Positions 1-8,129 of a stretch of DNA of 64,000 bases are shown piece after piece. Source of the DNA: Kineosporia babensis (lineage in GTDB: Bacteria; Actinomycetota; Actinomycetes; Actinomycetales; Kineosporiaceae); NCBI RefSeq assembly GCF_021129305.1, contig NZ_JAJOMB010000023.1, forward strand, positions 1 through 64,000, written 5' to 3'. How positions within the stretch are numbered: the first letter of the stretch is position 1; each line of letters opens with the position of its first letter. Below the pieces are notes generated by a model that was given only the letters and a program-made list of their open reading frames with translations, was not told where the DNA came from and did no database searches. A program made the position numbers and the translations under genes.

Positions 1-1161
1 CACGCCGAGCGACTTCATGTACGGCGTGCCCTTCCAGGAGTCGAAGATCCAGGTCGGGTTGATCACGTCCTCCCAGCTCTGCCGGGCCGGCCAGTCCACC
101 ACCACGTCGACCGGGACACCCCGCCAGGCCGCGAAGCCCTCGGCGTTCTCGGCGCTGCTGCCGGGCATGTACAGGCCACTCGCGCCCCAGGGCAGACCCG
201 AGCGGTTGGTGGTGGAACACGGCGTCATCACGTCGTCCGACGGCGTGTTCACCGCGACCACACCGGGCGCGTCGGGCTGCGAGTTGTTGCCGAGCGGCGC
301 GGCCGGGAGGGTGCTTTCGGCCGTGCTCTGGCTCTGGGTGGTGGTTTCCGCCGGGCTCTCGGTCTGCTCGACGGTCGACTCACCCGTTGCCTCGCCGGTG
401 GCGGACTCGGTCGCCGTCTCGGTCGCGGTGTCGGTGACCGAGCCGGGCGTCTCGGTGTCGGTGCCCGTGCTGCTACTGCTACTGCTACTGGTGCCGGTCT
501 GCGAGGTCTCGTCCGGTTCGGTGGCCTCGGGCTTGCGCAGGCCGTCACAGACTCCGCTGATGCCCTCGGTACCACCCGTGGCCGGCGGCAAGGTGCCGCT
601 GCCGGTGCTGCTGGTGGTCTCGTCCGTACCCGGGCTCTCGGTCTGGCCCGGCTCCTCGGCCGAGGAGGTGGGTGCGGTGGTCGGAGCACCCGGGGCCGGT
701 TCGGTGGTCTGCGTCTGGGTCGGAGAGTCCGACGCGGTGCCGCCCGGCTGGGACACGGTGGTCGTCGTCGTGGTGGTCGTGGTCGTCGTGGTGGCGGCGC
801 CCGCACCCGGCTCGGTCGTGGTCTCGGTGGCGGTCTCGGTGCCCACGCCCGGCGGGACGCTCGGGTTGGAGCGCTCCATCTTGATGTACGCCTCGACTAC
901 TTCCCGCTGCCAGCGCCCGGGAAAGTTCCCCGTGCCGTTGGCATGGTCGCGGCGCCACTTCTTGCTCCGGGGCTTCTCGGAGTAGTCGGAGATAAAGGCG
1001 GTGCCGTCGGCACTCGTCCAGGAGACGGCCGCACCGACCTTCTCCTCCCCGTCGGGGCCCTGGCCGGCCACGGCCGGAACCGTCCCGATCACAACGGCGA
1101 TCAGGACCAGCGCGGTTGCCCCCACAACCCGCTTCTTGGTCATCCCCTTCTTCGTCAGCAC
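1..1161 (-). CDS. Secreted Thr/Glu-rich protein, truncated at window edge
   Basis: The reading frame is open on the minus strand from a GTG at 1161 (SD GGGGAG about nine bases upstream; an ATG at 1143 is the alternative) to the window edge, so the C-terminus is missing. A basic N-terminus (TKKRVV) is followed by a hydrophobic signal segment ending near VPAVAG, so it should be exported. After about 80 residues comes a long low-complexity linker rich in Thr, Glu, Ser and Pro, with 11 consecutive Thr and a seven-Ser run encoded by AGT/AGC repeats. The last 60 visible residues look globular (AWRGVPVDVV, WEDVINPTWIFDSW). Such Trp-rich segments occur in secreted glycoside-hydrolase-like proteins, but I cannot name the family. 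Linker length may vary between strains because it is repeat-encoded. Confidence 0.7.
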   Translation of the reverse strand, partial: MLTKKGMTKKRVVGATALVLIAVVIGTVPAVAGQGPDGEEKVGAAVSWTSADGTAFISDYSEKPRSKKWRRDHANGTGNFPGRWQREVVEAYIKMERSNPSVPPGVGTETATETTTEPGAGAATTTTTTTTTTTTVSQPGGTASDSPTQTQTTEPAPGAPTTAPTSSAEEPGQTESPGTDETTSSTGSGTLPPATGGTEGISGVCDGLRKPEATEPDETSQTGTSSSSSSSTGTDTETPGSVTDTATETATESATGEATGESTVEQTESPAETTTQSQSTAESTLPAAPLGNNSQPDAPGVVAVNTPSDDVMTPCSTTNRSGLPWGASGLYMPGSSAENAEGFAAWRGVPVDVVVDWPARQSWEDVINPTWIFDSWKGTPYMKSLGV

Positions 1162-1641
1162 GCCTTGCCACTCCCCTGTCTATGGCCGGTCCGGCAGTCA
1201 GCGCCTAGGTGGCGCAGGTAACAGAGTGCAGTCGAGCAATTGTCTGAATCTTAATGAGACGTCAAGTTCAAACAGTTTCACCACCCAGTGTCAGCATTTG
1301 GTGACGCGCAGGAAGATGCTCCTGTTCAGAACGGGATTGCGGGGATGGATGCAGTCCGTGACCGTGACCGTTTTGCGGGCAATCCTCCGGGGGTGCATCG
1401 GTGCAGGGCAGGAGGGCTCTGCGCAGGTTGGTGGCCGGATTTGAGATGCACACAGCGTGGCCGGCGACGTGGGTGCAGTTGGGCGGCAGTGCGCGGGGAG
1501 GGCGCCCGGTCGCGGATCGCGAAGATCAAGAGACCTTCCACCGCTGATCCGTGCCCCTGAGTGGCGGGCCGGCGGCCGGAGGCTTACTACTGATGGAGCC
1601 CGGTTCTGGGCGGACGCGTTCGGACTCAGGGGGTGCGGTTC
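1162..1641. other. Divergent intergenic region, no convincing gene
   Basis: This 480-bp stretch separates the secreted protein (minus) from the permease (plus). Bases 1215-1330 are clearly richer in A+T than the surroundings, as expected of a promoter region. The short frames inside (for example 1288-1560 plus and 1268-1453 minus) have no recognisable SD, no protein family features and arginine/glycine-heavy composition typical of non-coding high-GC frames. I see no hairpin or repeat worth naming. Confidence 0.5.
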
Positions 1642-3063
1642 ATGACGACGACGCCGGTTCCGGGAGGAGGCGGACTGGGTTCACGCCTGTTCGCCCGGCG
1701 CTCCCTCGACTCTCTGGTGGCCGAACCCGAGGGCGGCGGCCTGAAGCGGGCGGTCGGGCCGATCCAGCTCACCGCGCTCGGGATCGGCGCGGTGATCGGC
1801 ACCGGGATCTTCGTGGTGATCGGCGAGGGCGCGGCCCTGGCCGGCCCGGCCGTCGTGCTCTCGTTCGTGCTGGCCGCCCTGGCCTGTGCCTTCTCCGCGC
1901 TCTCGTACGCCGAACTGGCCTCCAGCATCCCGGTTTCCGGCAGCGCCTACACCTACACCTACGTCACCCTGGGCGAGCTGGTGGCGTTCATCATCGGCTG
2001 GGACCTGGTGCTGGAGTACGGCGTCTCGGTGGCCGGCATCGCCGTCGGCTGGGGCGGCAACCTGAACGCCTTCCTGGACAGCGCGCTGGGCTGGGAGCTG
2101 CCCGAGGCGATCGCCCATTCCCCCGAGGACGGCGGCGTCTTCAACCTGCCGGCCGTGCTGATCGTGCTGGCGATCACCGCCGTGCTGATCACCGGCGTGC
2201 GCGAGAGCGCCCGGGTCAACCTGGTCATGGTCGTGATCAAGATGAGCATCCTGGTGTTCTTCATCGTGATCGCCTTCGCCAACTTCAACAGCGGCAACCT
2301 CACCCCGTTCGCCCCGGAGGGTCAGGACGGCGTGGTCAGCGCGGCCGCGGTGATCTTCTTCGCGTTCATCGGCTTCGACGCGATATCCACCGGCAGTGAG
2401 GAGGCCCGCAACCCCAAGCGGGACCTGCCCGTGGCCATCCTGTCCTCGCTGGCCATCTGCACCGTGTTCTACGTGCTGGTCTCGCTCGGCGCGGTCGGCC
2501 TGGCCAGCACCAGCCAGCTGTCCGGCAGCGACGCCCCGCTGGCGGCCGCGCTCGACGAGGGCGCGGGCATCACCTGGGCCGCGGCCCTGCTCTCGTTCGG
2601 CGCCCTGGTCGCGATCACCAGCGTGTGCCTGGTCATCCTGTTCGGCCAGACCCGGATCTTCTACGCGATGTGCCGCGACGGCCTGCTGCCCAGGGAACTG
2701 GCCCGGGTCAACCCGCGGTTCGGCACCCCGGCCCTGCTCACCGTGATCCTCGGCGGGCTGATCTCGATCCTGGCCGCGCTGGTCCCGCTCAGCGAGATCG
2801 TGAAGCTGGTGAACATCGGCACCCTGTTCGCCTTCGTCCTGGTCAACGCGGGCGTGATCATCCTGAAGTACACCCGGCCCGACTTCCCGCGCTCCTACCG
2901 GGTGCCGCTGAACCCGCTGCTGCCCCTGCTGGGGATCGGCTTCGCGGTCTACCTGATGCTCGATCTGCCCGCCACCACCTGGTGGCGCTTCGCCATCTGG
3001 CTGGTGCTCGGCCTGGTCATCTACTTCGCCTACGGCTACCGCAACTCCCGCCTGCGCAACTGA
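1642..3063 (+). CDS. APC superfamily amino acid permease
   Basis: Integral membrane amino acid transporter of about 473 residues, the usual size for the APC/cationic amino acid transporter group. About 12 hydrophobic segments are visible. The first carries the APC helix-1 signature (IGAVIGTGIFVVIGEGAA) with the glycine-rich unwound stretch that contacts the substrate carboxylate. Other family marks are SYAELASSIPVSGSAYTYTY and FFAFIGFDAISTGSEEARNP, typical of the YfnA/CAT-like branch. The ATG at 1642 is preferred over the in-frame GTG at 1633 because AGGGGG sits nine bases before it. The substrate is not determined; neighbours give no clue and the gene looks monocistronic. Confidence 0.85.
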   Translation: MTTTPVPGGGGLGSRLFARRSLDSLVAEPEGGGLKRAVGPIQLTALGIGAVIGTGIFVVIGEGAALAGPAVVLSFVLAALACAFSALSYAELASSIPVSGSAYTYTYVTLGELVAFIIGWDLVLEYGVSVAGIAVGWGGNLNAFLDSALGWELPEAIAHSPEDGGVFNLPAVLIVLAITAVLITGVRESARVNLVMVVIKMSILVFFIVIAFANFNSGNLTPFAPEGQDGVVSAAAVIFFAFIGFDAISTGSEEARNPKRDLPVAILSSLAICTVFYVLVSLGAVGLASTSQLSGSDAPLAAALDEGAGITWAAALLSFGALVAITSVCLVILFGQTRIFYAMCRDGLLPRELARVNPRFGTPALLTVILGGLISILAALVPLSEIVKLVNIGTLFAFVLVNAGVIILKYTRPDFPRSYRVPLNPLLPLLGIGFAVYLMLDLPATTWWRFAIWLVLGLVIYFAYGYRNSRLRN

Positions 3064-3176
3064 GCCCCTTCCAAGATCGGGAAGACCGAGCAGCAGTGAT
3101 GTCGAGAGGCGGCAAGTGGCTCCGACCGAGGGGTGAGGACGGCAGGATGGCCGTTCACGACCGAAGGAGAGCCGAC

Positions 3177-3572
3177 ATGGCCAAGTTCCTGCTGCTGAAG
3201 CACTACGGTCTCAGCCCCGAGGGTGAGCCCGGCCACGCCCCGATCTTCGGCTGGACCCCGGAGGAGATCGACGCGCACATGGCCTACCAGCGCCAGCTCA
3301 TCGCCGAACTGCGCGAGAGCGGCGAGTACGTCGACGTGCAGGCCCTCAGCAACGACTCGGTCCTGGTGCGGACCGGCGGCGAGGGCGCCCCGCCGGTGGT
3401 CACGGACGGCCCTTACGCCGAGTCCAAGGAGCTGGTGGCGGGCTGGTACCTGATCGACGTGGAGTCCAAGGAGCGGGCGTACGAGATCGCCGCCCGGGTG
3501 TCGGCCGCTCCTGGGGCCGGGGGCAAGCCGGGAGACGAGCTGCTCGAGGTCCGGCCGATCCTGAGCATGTAG
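3177..3572 (+). CDS. YCII/DGPF domain protein (ECF42 partner)
   Basis: Small cytoplasmic protein of 131 residues with the dimeric alpha/beta YCII fold signature: MAKFLLLKHY at the start and VTDGPYAESKELVAGWYLID in the middle, where DGPY is the variant of the DGPF motif that names the family. The ATG has a good SD (GAAGGAGAG, six bases away). Its stop codon shares one base with the GTG start of the following sigma factor gene, so the two are translationally coupled. DGPF proteins are the standard genomic partners of ECF42 sigma factors; their biochemical role is unknown, and this entry claims no more than the partnership. Confidence 0.85.
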   Translation: MAKFLLLKHYGLSPEGEPGHAPIFGWTPEEIDAHMAYQRQLIAELRESGEYVDVQALSNDSVLVRTGGEGAPPVVTDGPYAESKELVAGWYLIDVESKERAYEIAARVSAAPGAGGKPGDELLEVRPILSM

Positions 3573-4711
3573 TGGATCAGCTCCTCAAAGACCTGGCCCC
3601 GCAGGTCCTGGCCGTCCTCGTCCGCCGCGGGAACGACTTCGCGGCGGCCGAGGACGCCCTGCAGGAAGCACTGCTGGAGGCCTGGCAGCAGTGGCCGCAG
3701 CAGCCACCGGCCAACCCCCGAGCCTGGCTCACCACCGTTGCCTCGCGCCGGCTGATCGACGGCATCCGCTCGGACGCCTCCCGGCGACGGCGTGAGGAAG
3801 CTGCGCAGACCGAACCGGAACCAGGCCCGACCGAGCAGGCCGACGACACCTTGCAGCTGCTGTTCCGTTGCTGCCACGCGAGTCTCAGCCCCGGCTCGGC
3901 GGTGGCCCTGACGCTGCGCGCGGTGGGTGGGCTGACCACCCGCCAGATCGCCGAGGCCTTCCTGGTGCCCGAAGCCACCATGGCCCAGCGGATTTCCCGG
4001 GCCAAGAAGTCGCTGACCGACCAGAAACTCAACCAGGCCGGCCGTCTTGAGAACGTCCTGCGGGTGCTCTATCTGATCTTCAACGAGGGCTACACCGGAT
4101 CGGTGGACCTGTCCGCCGAGGCGATTCGGCTGACCCGCCAGGTGGTCGTGAGCAACCGGGAGCCGGAAGTGCTGGGCCTGCTGGCACTCATGCTGCTGCA
4201 CGACGCCCGCCGCCCAGCCCGGTTCGACGGCGAGAACCTGGTGCCGCTCGATCAGCAGAACCGCTCGCTGTGGAACGCGCTGAAGATCGAGGAAGGAGTG
4301 CTGCTCCTGCAGACGGCGCTGGCCCAGGACCGGCTGGGCGAGTACCAGGCCCAGGCCGCCATAGCCGCACTGCACGACGACGCCGCCACCGCCGAGGAGA
4401 CCGACTGGCCACAGATCTTGTCCTGGTACGACGAGCTCCTGACCATTCACGACACCCCGGCCGCGGCGCTGAGCCGGGCCGTGGCCGTGGGTGAGGCCGA
4501 TGGCCCACAGGCCGGGCTGGCTGCCCTCGCCCAGGTCGAAAACCGCCTGCCCAAGAAGCATCATCGGCTCTTCGCGGTGCAAGGGCATCTGCTGGAACGC
4601 TCCGGCGACCGGGTGGGCGCAGCCCGGGCCTACGCCGAGGCGGCCAAGTACGCGACCAGCACGGCAGAACGCGTTCACCTCACCAAACAGGCTGCCCGGC
4701 TGAGAAATTGA
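3572..4711 (+). CDS. ECF42-type sigma factor with C-terminal TPR-like region
   Basis: RNA polymerase sigma factor of 379 residues, about twice the length of a plain ECF sigma. Region 2 (DFAAAEDALQEALLEAWQQWP, NPRAWLTTVASRRLIDGIR) and region 4 with its helix-turn-helix (LTTRQIAEAFLVPEATMAQRISRAKK) occupy roughly residues 1-155. After FNEGYTGS, the remaining 200 residues are helical and repeat-like (DUF6596/TPR type), ending in a segment resembling the terminal ECF42 repeat (HHRLFAVQGHLLERSGD, AARAYAEAA). Known ECF42 proteins need this extension for activity and have no anti-sigma factor. It starts with GTG overlapping the stop of the DGPF gene by one base. The inducing signal is not evident. 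Confidence 0.88.
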   Translation: MDQLLKDLAPQVLAVLVRRGNDFAAAEDALQEALLEAWQQWPQQPPANPRAWLTTVASRRLIDGIRSDASRRRREEAAQTEPEPGPTEQADDTLQLLFRCCHASLSPGSAVALTLRAVGGLTTRQIAEAFLVPEATMAQRISRAKKSLTDQKLNQAGRLENVLRVLYLIFNEGYTGSVDLSAEAIRLTRQVVVSNREPEVLGLLALMLLHDARRPARFDGENLVPLDQQNRSLWNALKIEEGVLLLQTALAQDRLGEYQAQAAIAALHDDAATAEETDWPQILSWYDELLTIHDTPAAALSRAVAVGEADGPQAGLAALAQVENRLPKKHHRLFAVQGHLLERSGDRVGAARAYAEAAKYATSTAERVHLTKQAARLRN

Positions 4712-4789
4712 GGACGATGTGGGCACCTCGGTAACTCAACGACGTCTTCAATGCGGGTTTTCGTTCGCAGCCGTGAGAGCCTTGGCCAG

Positions 4790-5398
4790 GTGACCAGCTC
4801 TCCCCCACGACGCCGGGGCCGCCCCGGCTACGACCAGGCCGCGATCCTGCGCACGGCGGTGGAACTGTTCAACCGGCGCGGTTACGACGCCACCAGCATG
4901 GGCGATCTGGCCAAGGAGCTGGGGCTGAGCAAGGCCGCGATCTATCACCACGTGGAGAGCAAGGAGCAGCTGCTCGCGGCCGCGCTGAACGATGCGCTGG
5001 ACGAGCTGACGGCCGTGGTGACCGAGGCGGTACGGCCCGAAGCCGAGGGCAGTGCGCACGAACGGCTGCGGGCGGTGGTGCGGCGCAGCGTCGAGGTGCT
5101 GATCGCGCACCAGCCCAGCGTGACGCTGCTGCTGCGGGTGCGGGGCAACAGCGAGGTCGAACTGGACGCGTTGCAGCGCCGGCGCCGGCTGGACGAGCAG
5201 CTCGCCGAACTGGTCTCGGCCGCGGTGCAGGAGGGTTCACTGCGCGCCGACCTGCCCCCGGCGCTGGTCGGCCGGCTGCTCTTCGGCCTGGTGAACTCGC
5301 TGGTGGAGTGGTACCAGCCGAGCGGTTCGGACGACCCGGCAACCGTGGCCGACGCGCTCACCACGATGGCCTTCGACGGGCTCACAACCCCGCGATAG
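4790..5398 (+). CDS. paaR: TetR-family regulator, probable paa repressor
   Basis: TetR-type transcription factor of about 202 residues. The N-terminal HTH is complete (AAILRTAVELFNRRGYDATS, then LAKELGLSKAAIYHHVESKEQLL), and the lead-in RRGRPGYD resembles actinobacterial regulators of phenylacetate genes. The GTG at 4790 (VTSSPPRRRGRPGYD) was chosen because it gives the family-typical N-terminus; an ATG at 4751 would add 13 residues without an SD. It converges with paaI and overlaps its 3' end by 17 bp. A TetR-like palindrome lies in the divergent paaA/paaZ promoter region at 10212-10229, the likely operator, with a CoA thioester as expected ligand. The link is inferred from position, not shown. 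Confidence 0.75.
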   Translation: MTSSPPRRRGRPGYDQAAILRTAVELFNRRGYDATSMGDLAKELGLSKAAIYHHVESKEQLLAAALNDALDELTAVVTEAVRPEAEGSAHERLRAVVRRSVEVLIAHQPSVTLLLRVRGNSEVELDALQRRRRLDEQLAELVSAAVQEGSLRADLPPALVGRLLFGLVNSLVEWYQPSGSDDPATVADALTTMAFDGLTTPR

Positions 5399-5813
5399 GG
5401 CGCCCCAAAGACCGGCTGCGCCCGCGGAACTCGGCAATAACGCTCTCGTCGGACAGCCGCACCACCGAGACGTCGTACAGACCGGACCGACCCCGCCGAG
5501 CCCGTTCCACCGCCCAGGCCTCGAGGTGGTCGCCCAGCCGGGCCGACTCCAGAAACGTGACGTCGAAACCGGCCGCCACGGCCACCTCGCCGTAGCTGTT
5601 GCAGGCCACCGCGAACGCCGTGTCGGCCAGCGCCGAGATCAGCCCGCCGTGGCACAGCTGATGACCGTTGGTCATGTCCTCCCGCACCGGCATCGAGACC
5701 CGGGACCGGCCCGGAGCAACGAATTCCAGCTTCATGCCCAGAGCCGCACTGGCCCGGTCGCCCTCCAGCATGACCGCCGCGCTGCGCTCGGCCAGATCCT
5801 GTTGCGCATTCAT
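5382..5813 (-). CDS. paaI: PaaI-type hotdog acyl-CoA thioesterase
   Basis: Cytoplasmic thioesterase of 143 residues; the family hydrolyses phenylacetyl-CoA and ring-hydroxylated CoA esters, recycling CoA when the pathway stalls. The hotdog signature is clear: NGHQLCHGGLISALADTAFA followed by VACNSYG, with the HGG and the Asp/Asn positions of the PaaI subgroup, then VAAGFDVTFLESARLGDHLEA. The ATG at 5813 overlaps the TGA of paaF by four bases (ATGA), so the gene is the last member of the paaABCDE-F-I operon. Its 3' end overlaps the convergent TetR gene. Confidence 0.9.
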   Translation of the reverse strand: MNAQQDLAERSAAVMLEGDRASAALGMKLEFVAPGRSRVSMPVREDMTNGHQLCHGGLISALADTAFAVACNSYGEVAVAAGFDVTFLESARLGDHLEAWAVERARRGRSGLYDVSVVRLSDESVIAEFRGRSRSLGRPIAGL

Positions 5814-6547
5814 CGCTTCCGCCGCTCCAGAAAGGCCGTCATCCGTTCGTGCTTCTCCTCGGTCTCGAACAGCACGGCCTGCGCCACGTCGTCGATCACC
5901 GGGTGCGCCCCACGCGGCGCCTGCATCACCGTCTTGGTCAGCCGCACCGCCAGCGGAGCCTGCGCCGCGATCTTGTCGGCCCATCTCTGCCCGGCTGCTG
6001 CCAAGTCCGGCGCAGGCACGACCTCGTTCAAAAGCCTTACCTCCAGCGCTTCTTGCGCGTTCAGAACCCGCCCGGCCAGCAGAATCTCCTTGGCCAGTGG
6101 CTCCCCCACCAGCTCCAGCAACCGCCACGAAGCCCCGGCCGCCGCCAGAATCCCCAGGCCGGTCTCCGGATTACCGATCTTCGTGCCGGGCGTGCCGATC
6201 CGGAAATCGCAGGCATAGGCCAGTTCCGCGCCACCACCCAGGGCGTAGCCGTCCACCAGCCCGATCGTCGGCATGGGCAGGCGGTGAATCCGGTCGAAGA
6301 CGGTGGAATTGATGCCCTGCAGAGCCGCATCACGCCGACGCTCGCGCAGTTGGGCAATGTCCGCCCCGGCTGCGAAGGTGCCGCCCTCACCGATGATCAG
6401 CACGATCCGGGGCTCCGCCTCGACCTCGGCACAGGCCGCGTGCAGGGCCGCCACCATGTCTCGGTCGATGGCGTTGCGCTGCTCCGGCCGGTTCAGCCGC
6501 CAGAGCACGCGGTCTCTGTGTTCCTCGACCAACAGTGCAGCAGTCAT
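5810..6547 (-). CDS. paaF: Enoyl-CoA hydratase, PaaF-like
   Basis: Crotonase-fold protein of 245 residues, probably 2,3-dehydroadipyl-CoA hydratase of the phenylacetate pathway. The oxyanion-hole segments are FAAGADIAQL and GYALGGGAELAYACD. Both glutamates of true hydratases are present: the Glu of GGGAEL and the Glu of GNPETGLG. This separates it from the PaaG paralogue at 12352, which carries an Asp at the second site. The C-terminus (HERMTAFLERRKR) matches the usual family ending. The gene lies 13 bp after paaE and overlaps paaI by four bases. General beta-oxidation hydratase is the alternative reading. Confidence 0.85.
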   Translation of the reverse strand: MTAALLVEEHRDRVLWRLNRPEQRNAIDRDMVAALHAACAEVEAEPRIVLIIGEGGTFAAGADIAQLRERRRDAALQGINSTVFDRIHRLPMPTIGLVDGYALGGGAELAYACDFRIGTPGTKIGNPETGLGILAAAGASWRLLELVGEPLAKEILLAGRVLNAQEALEVRLLNEVVPAPDLAAAGQRWADKIAAQAPLAVRLTKTVMQAPRGAHPVIDDVAQAVLFETEEKHERMTAFLERRKR

Positions 6548-6560
6548 CGCGACCTCCCGA

Positions 6561-7640
6561 TCAGGCGTCGTAGTCGACGGTAACAGCTTCCGACACCGGG
6601 AAGGACTGACAAGTCAGAACGAAACCGGCTGCCAGCTCTGCCGGTTCAAGCGCATAGTTGCGGCGCAGGTCCACCTTGCCCGCACGCACCATGGCCCGGC
6701 AGGTTCCGCACACCCCGCCCTTGCAGGCGAACGGCAGGTCAGCCCGGGTGGCCTGCGCCCCGTCCAGCAGCGTGGTCTCTCGGGAAACCGGCGCTGTGGA
6801 ACGCAGCCCGTCCAGCACGGTGGTGAGCTCGGTGGTCGCGCCCTGGGGGCGATCGGGATCGCGACGAGGCTGCGGCGGCGGTTCGTCCACGTAGAACAGC
6901 TCCACGTGAATCTTCTCGGCCGCCACACCCAGCTCGCCCAGAACCCGGCGGCATCCCTGGACCATTTCGAAGGGTCCGCAAAGCCATACCTGATCGAATG
7001 TTTCGACCGGAACCAGAGCGGTCAGCAACGTGCGCACCCGTTCGGCGTCGAGCCGACCGGAGAACAGCTCGACATCGCGCGGTTCCCGGCTGAGCACGTG
7101 AACCAGCTGAAACTGTTCAGCGAAACGGTTCTTCAGATCCGCCAGCTCTTCGGCGAACATCACGGTGCGACTGGTGCGATTGCCGTAGAGCAGAGAAACC
7201 TGGGCCTTCGGATGCCGCAAAACGGTCGAGGCCACCGAAAGCAATGGCGTGATACCCGATCCGGCCGCAATACACAGATGCCTTTCGCCGGCCTCCGGAT
7301 CGGCCTGCCAGGAACCGGTCGGCGTCGACACCTCGATCTCGTCGCCCGCTGCTGTCTGATTCACCAGCCAGGATGAGAACAAGCCGCCCGAAACCTCGCG
7401 CACCCCGATCGTGGGCAGCTCCCCCACCGCTGCGCAGATCGAGTACGACCGCCGATGCTCAACGCCGTCCAGGTTCCTCCGCAGATTCAGCGACTGCCCG
7501 GCGCTGAATTCGTAGGCCTTACGGAGATTCTCCGGAACATCGAAAGTAACGGCCACCGCGTCGTCGCAGAGCCGATCAACGGCTCTCACCTTCAGGCGGT
7601 GAAATACTGCTCGGGTCCGCTCCGGCATCAGCAGCGCCAT
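6561..7640 (-). CDS. paaE: Phenylacetyl-CoA epoxidase reductase subunit PaaE
   Basis: Reductase of 359 residues that passes electrons from NADPH through FAD and a 2Fe-2S centre to the PaaABC di-iron epoxidase. The N-terminal FAD-binding barrel (EFSAGQSLNLRRNLDGVEHR RSYSIC region) is followed by the nucleotide-binding fold (LCIAAGSGITPLLSVASTVL) and a C-terminal plant-type ferredoxin with CKGGVCGTCRA plus a distal Cys (VLTCQSFP). The ATG follows the PaaD stop directly with no gap. Length agrees with E. coli PaaE (356 residues). Confidence 0.95.
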   Translation of the reverse strand: MALLMPERTRAVFHRLKVRAVDRLCDDAVAVTFDVPENLRKAYEFSAGQSLNLRRNLDGVEHRRSYSICAAVGELPTIGVREVSGGLFSSWLVNQTAAGDEIEVSTPTGSWQADPEAGERHLCIAAGSGITPLLSVASTVLRHPKAQVSLLYGNRTSRTVMFAEELADLKNRFAEQFQLVHVLSREPRDVELFSGRLDAERVRTLLTALVPVETFDQVWLCGPFEMVQGCRRVLGELGVAAEKIHVELFYVDEPPPQPRRDPDRPQGATTELTTVLDGLRSTAPVSRETTLLDGAQATRADLPFACKGGVCGTCRAMVRAGKVDLRRNYALEPAELAAGFVLTCQSFPVSEAVTVDYDA

Positions 7641-8129
7641 TCAGATCTCCTTCAGGTGCTCGAAGGGTTCCCGGCATTCGTCGCAGCGGTACAGGGCTTT
7701 ACAGGCGGTGGCGCCGAATTCCGAAGTCACCGTGGTCCGGCCGGAACCGCACCGCGGGCAGGTCAGGTTGCGTCGGGTGGGGCCCAGGTTCAGTACCAAT
7801 GGACGCGGGGCTGCCCCGGGCGCGGAAAGCCCGTGTTGTTTCAGGGCCAGACGGCCTCGTTCCGAGATCCAGTCGCTCGACCACGGCGGGTCCAGTTCGA
7901 TCCGGACCCCGATGCTCGGGAAGCCCGCTTCCTGCAGCCGGTGCACGAGATCGTCCCGCATCGTCGCCAGAGCCGGGCACCCCAGATAAGTGGGGGTGAT
8001 CGCTACGGCGACCACCCCGTCCTCCATCTCGACGCTGCGCAGCACGCCTAGATCCTGCAAGGTGAGCATCGGCAGCTCGGGGTCGACCACCTCGGCCGCC
8101 ACCCTCCGAGCCCGGTCCAGCGCGCTCAC
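7641..8129 (-). CDS. paaD: Phenylacetyl-CoA epoxidase maturation/assembly subunit PaaD
   Basis: Protein of 162 residues combining an N-terminal MIP18/DUF59 domain (VVDPELPMLTLQDLGVLRSV, TYLGCPALATM) with a C-terminal zinc-ribbon-like region (CPRCGS, then CKALYRCDECREPF). PaaD is required for epoxidase activity and is thought to help iron-sulfur or di-iron assembly. It starts with GTG in a GTGA overlap with the paaC stop, and its TGA abuts the paaE ATG. Confidence 0.93.
   Translation of the reverse strand: MSALDRARRVAAEVVDPELPMLTLQDLGVLRSVEMEDGVVAVAITPTYLGCPALATMRDDLVHRLQEAGFPSIGVRIELDPPWSSDWISERGRLALKQHGLSAPGAAPRPLVLNLGPTRRNLTCPRCGSGRTTVTSEFGATACKALYRCDECREPFEHLKEI

Noticed and set aside
17-985. 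322-residue plus-strand frame with Val/Ser repeats
   Set aside because: It is the complement of the Thr/Glu-rich secreted protein, whose signal peptide, SD and terminal globular part make the minus strand the coding one.
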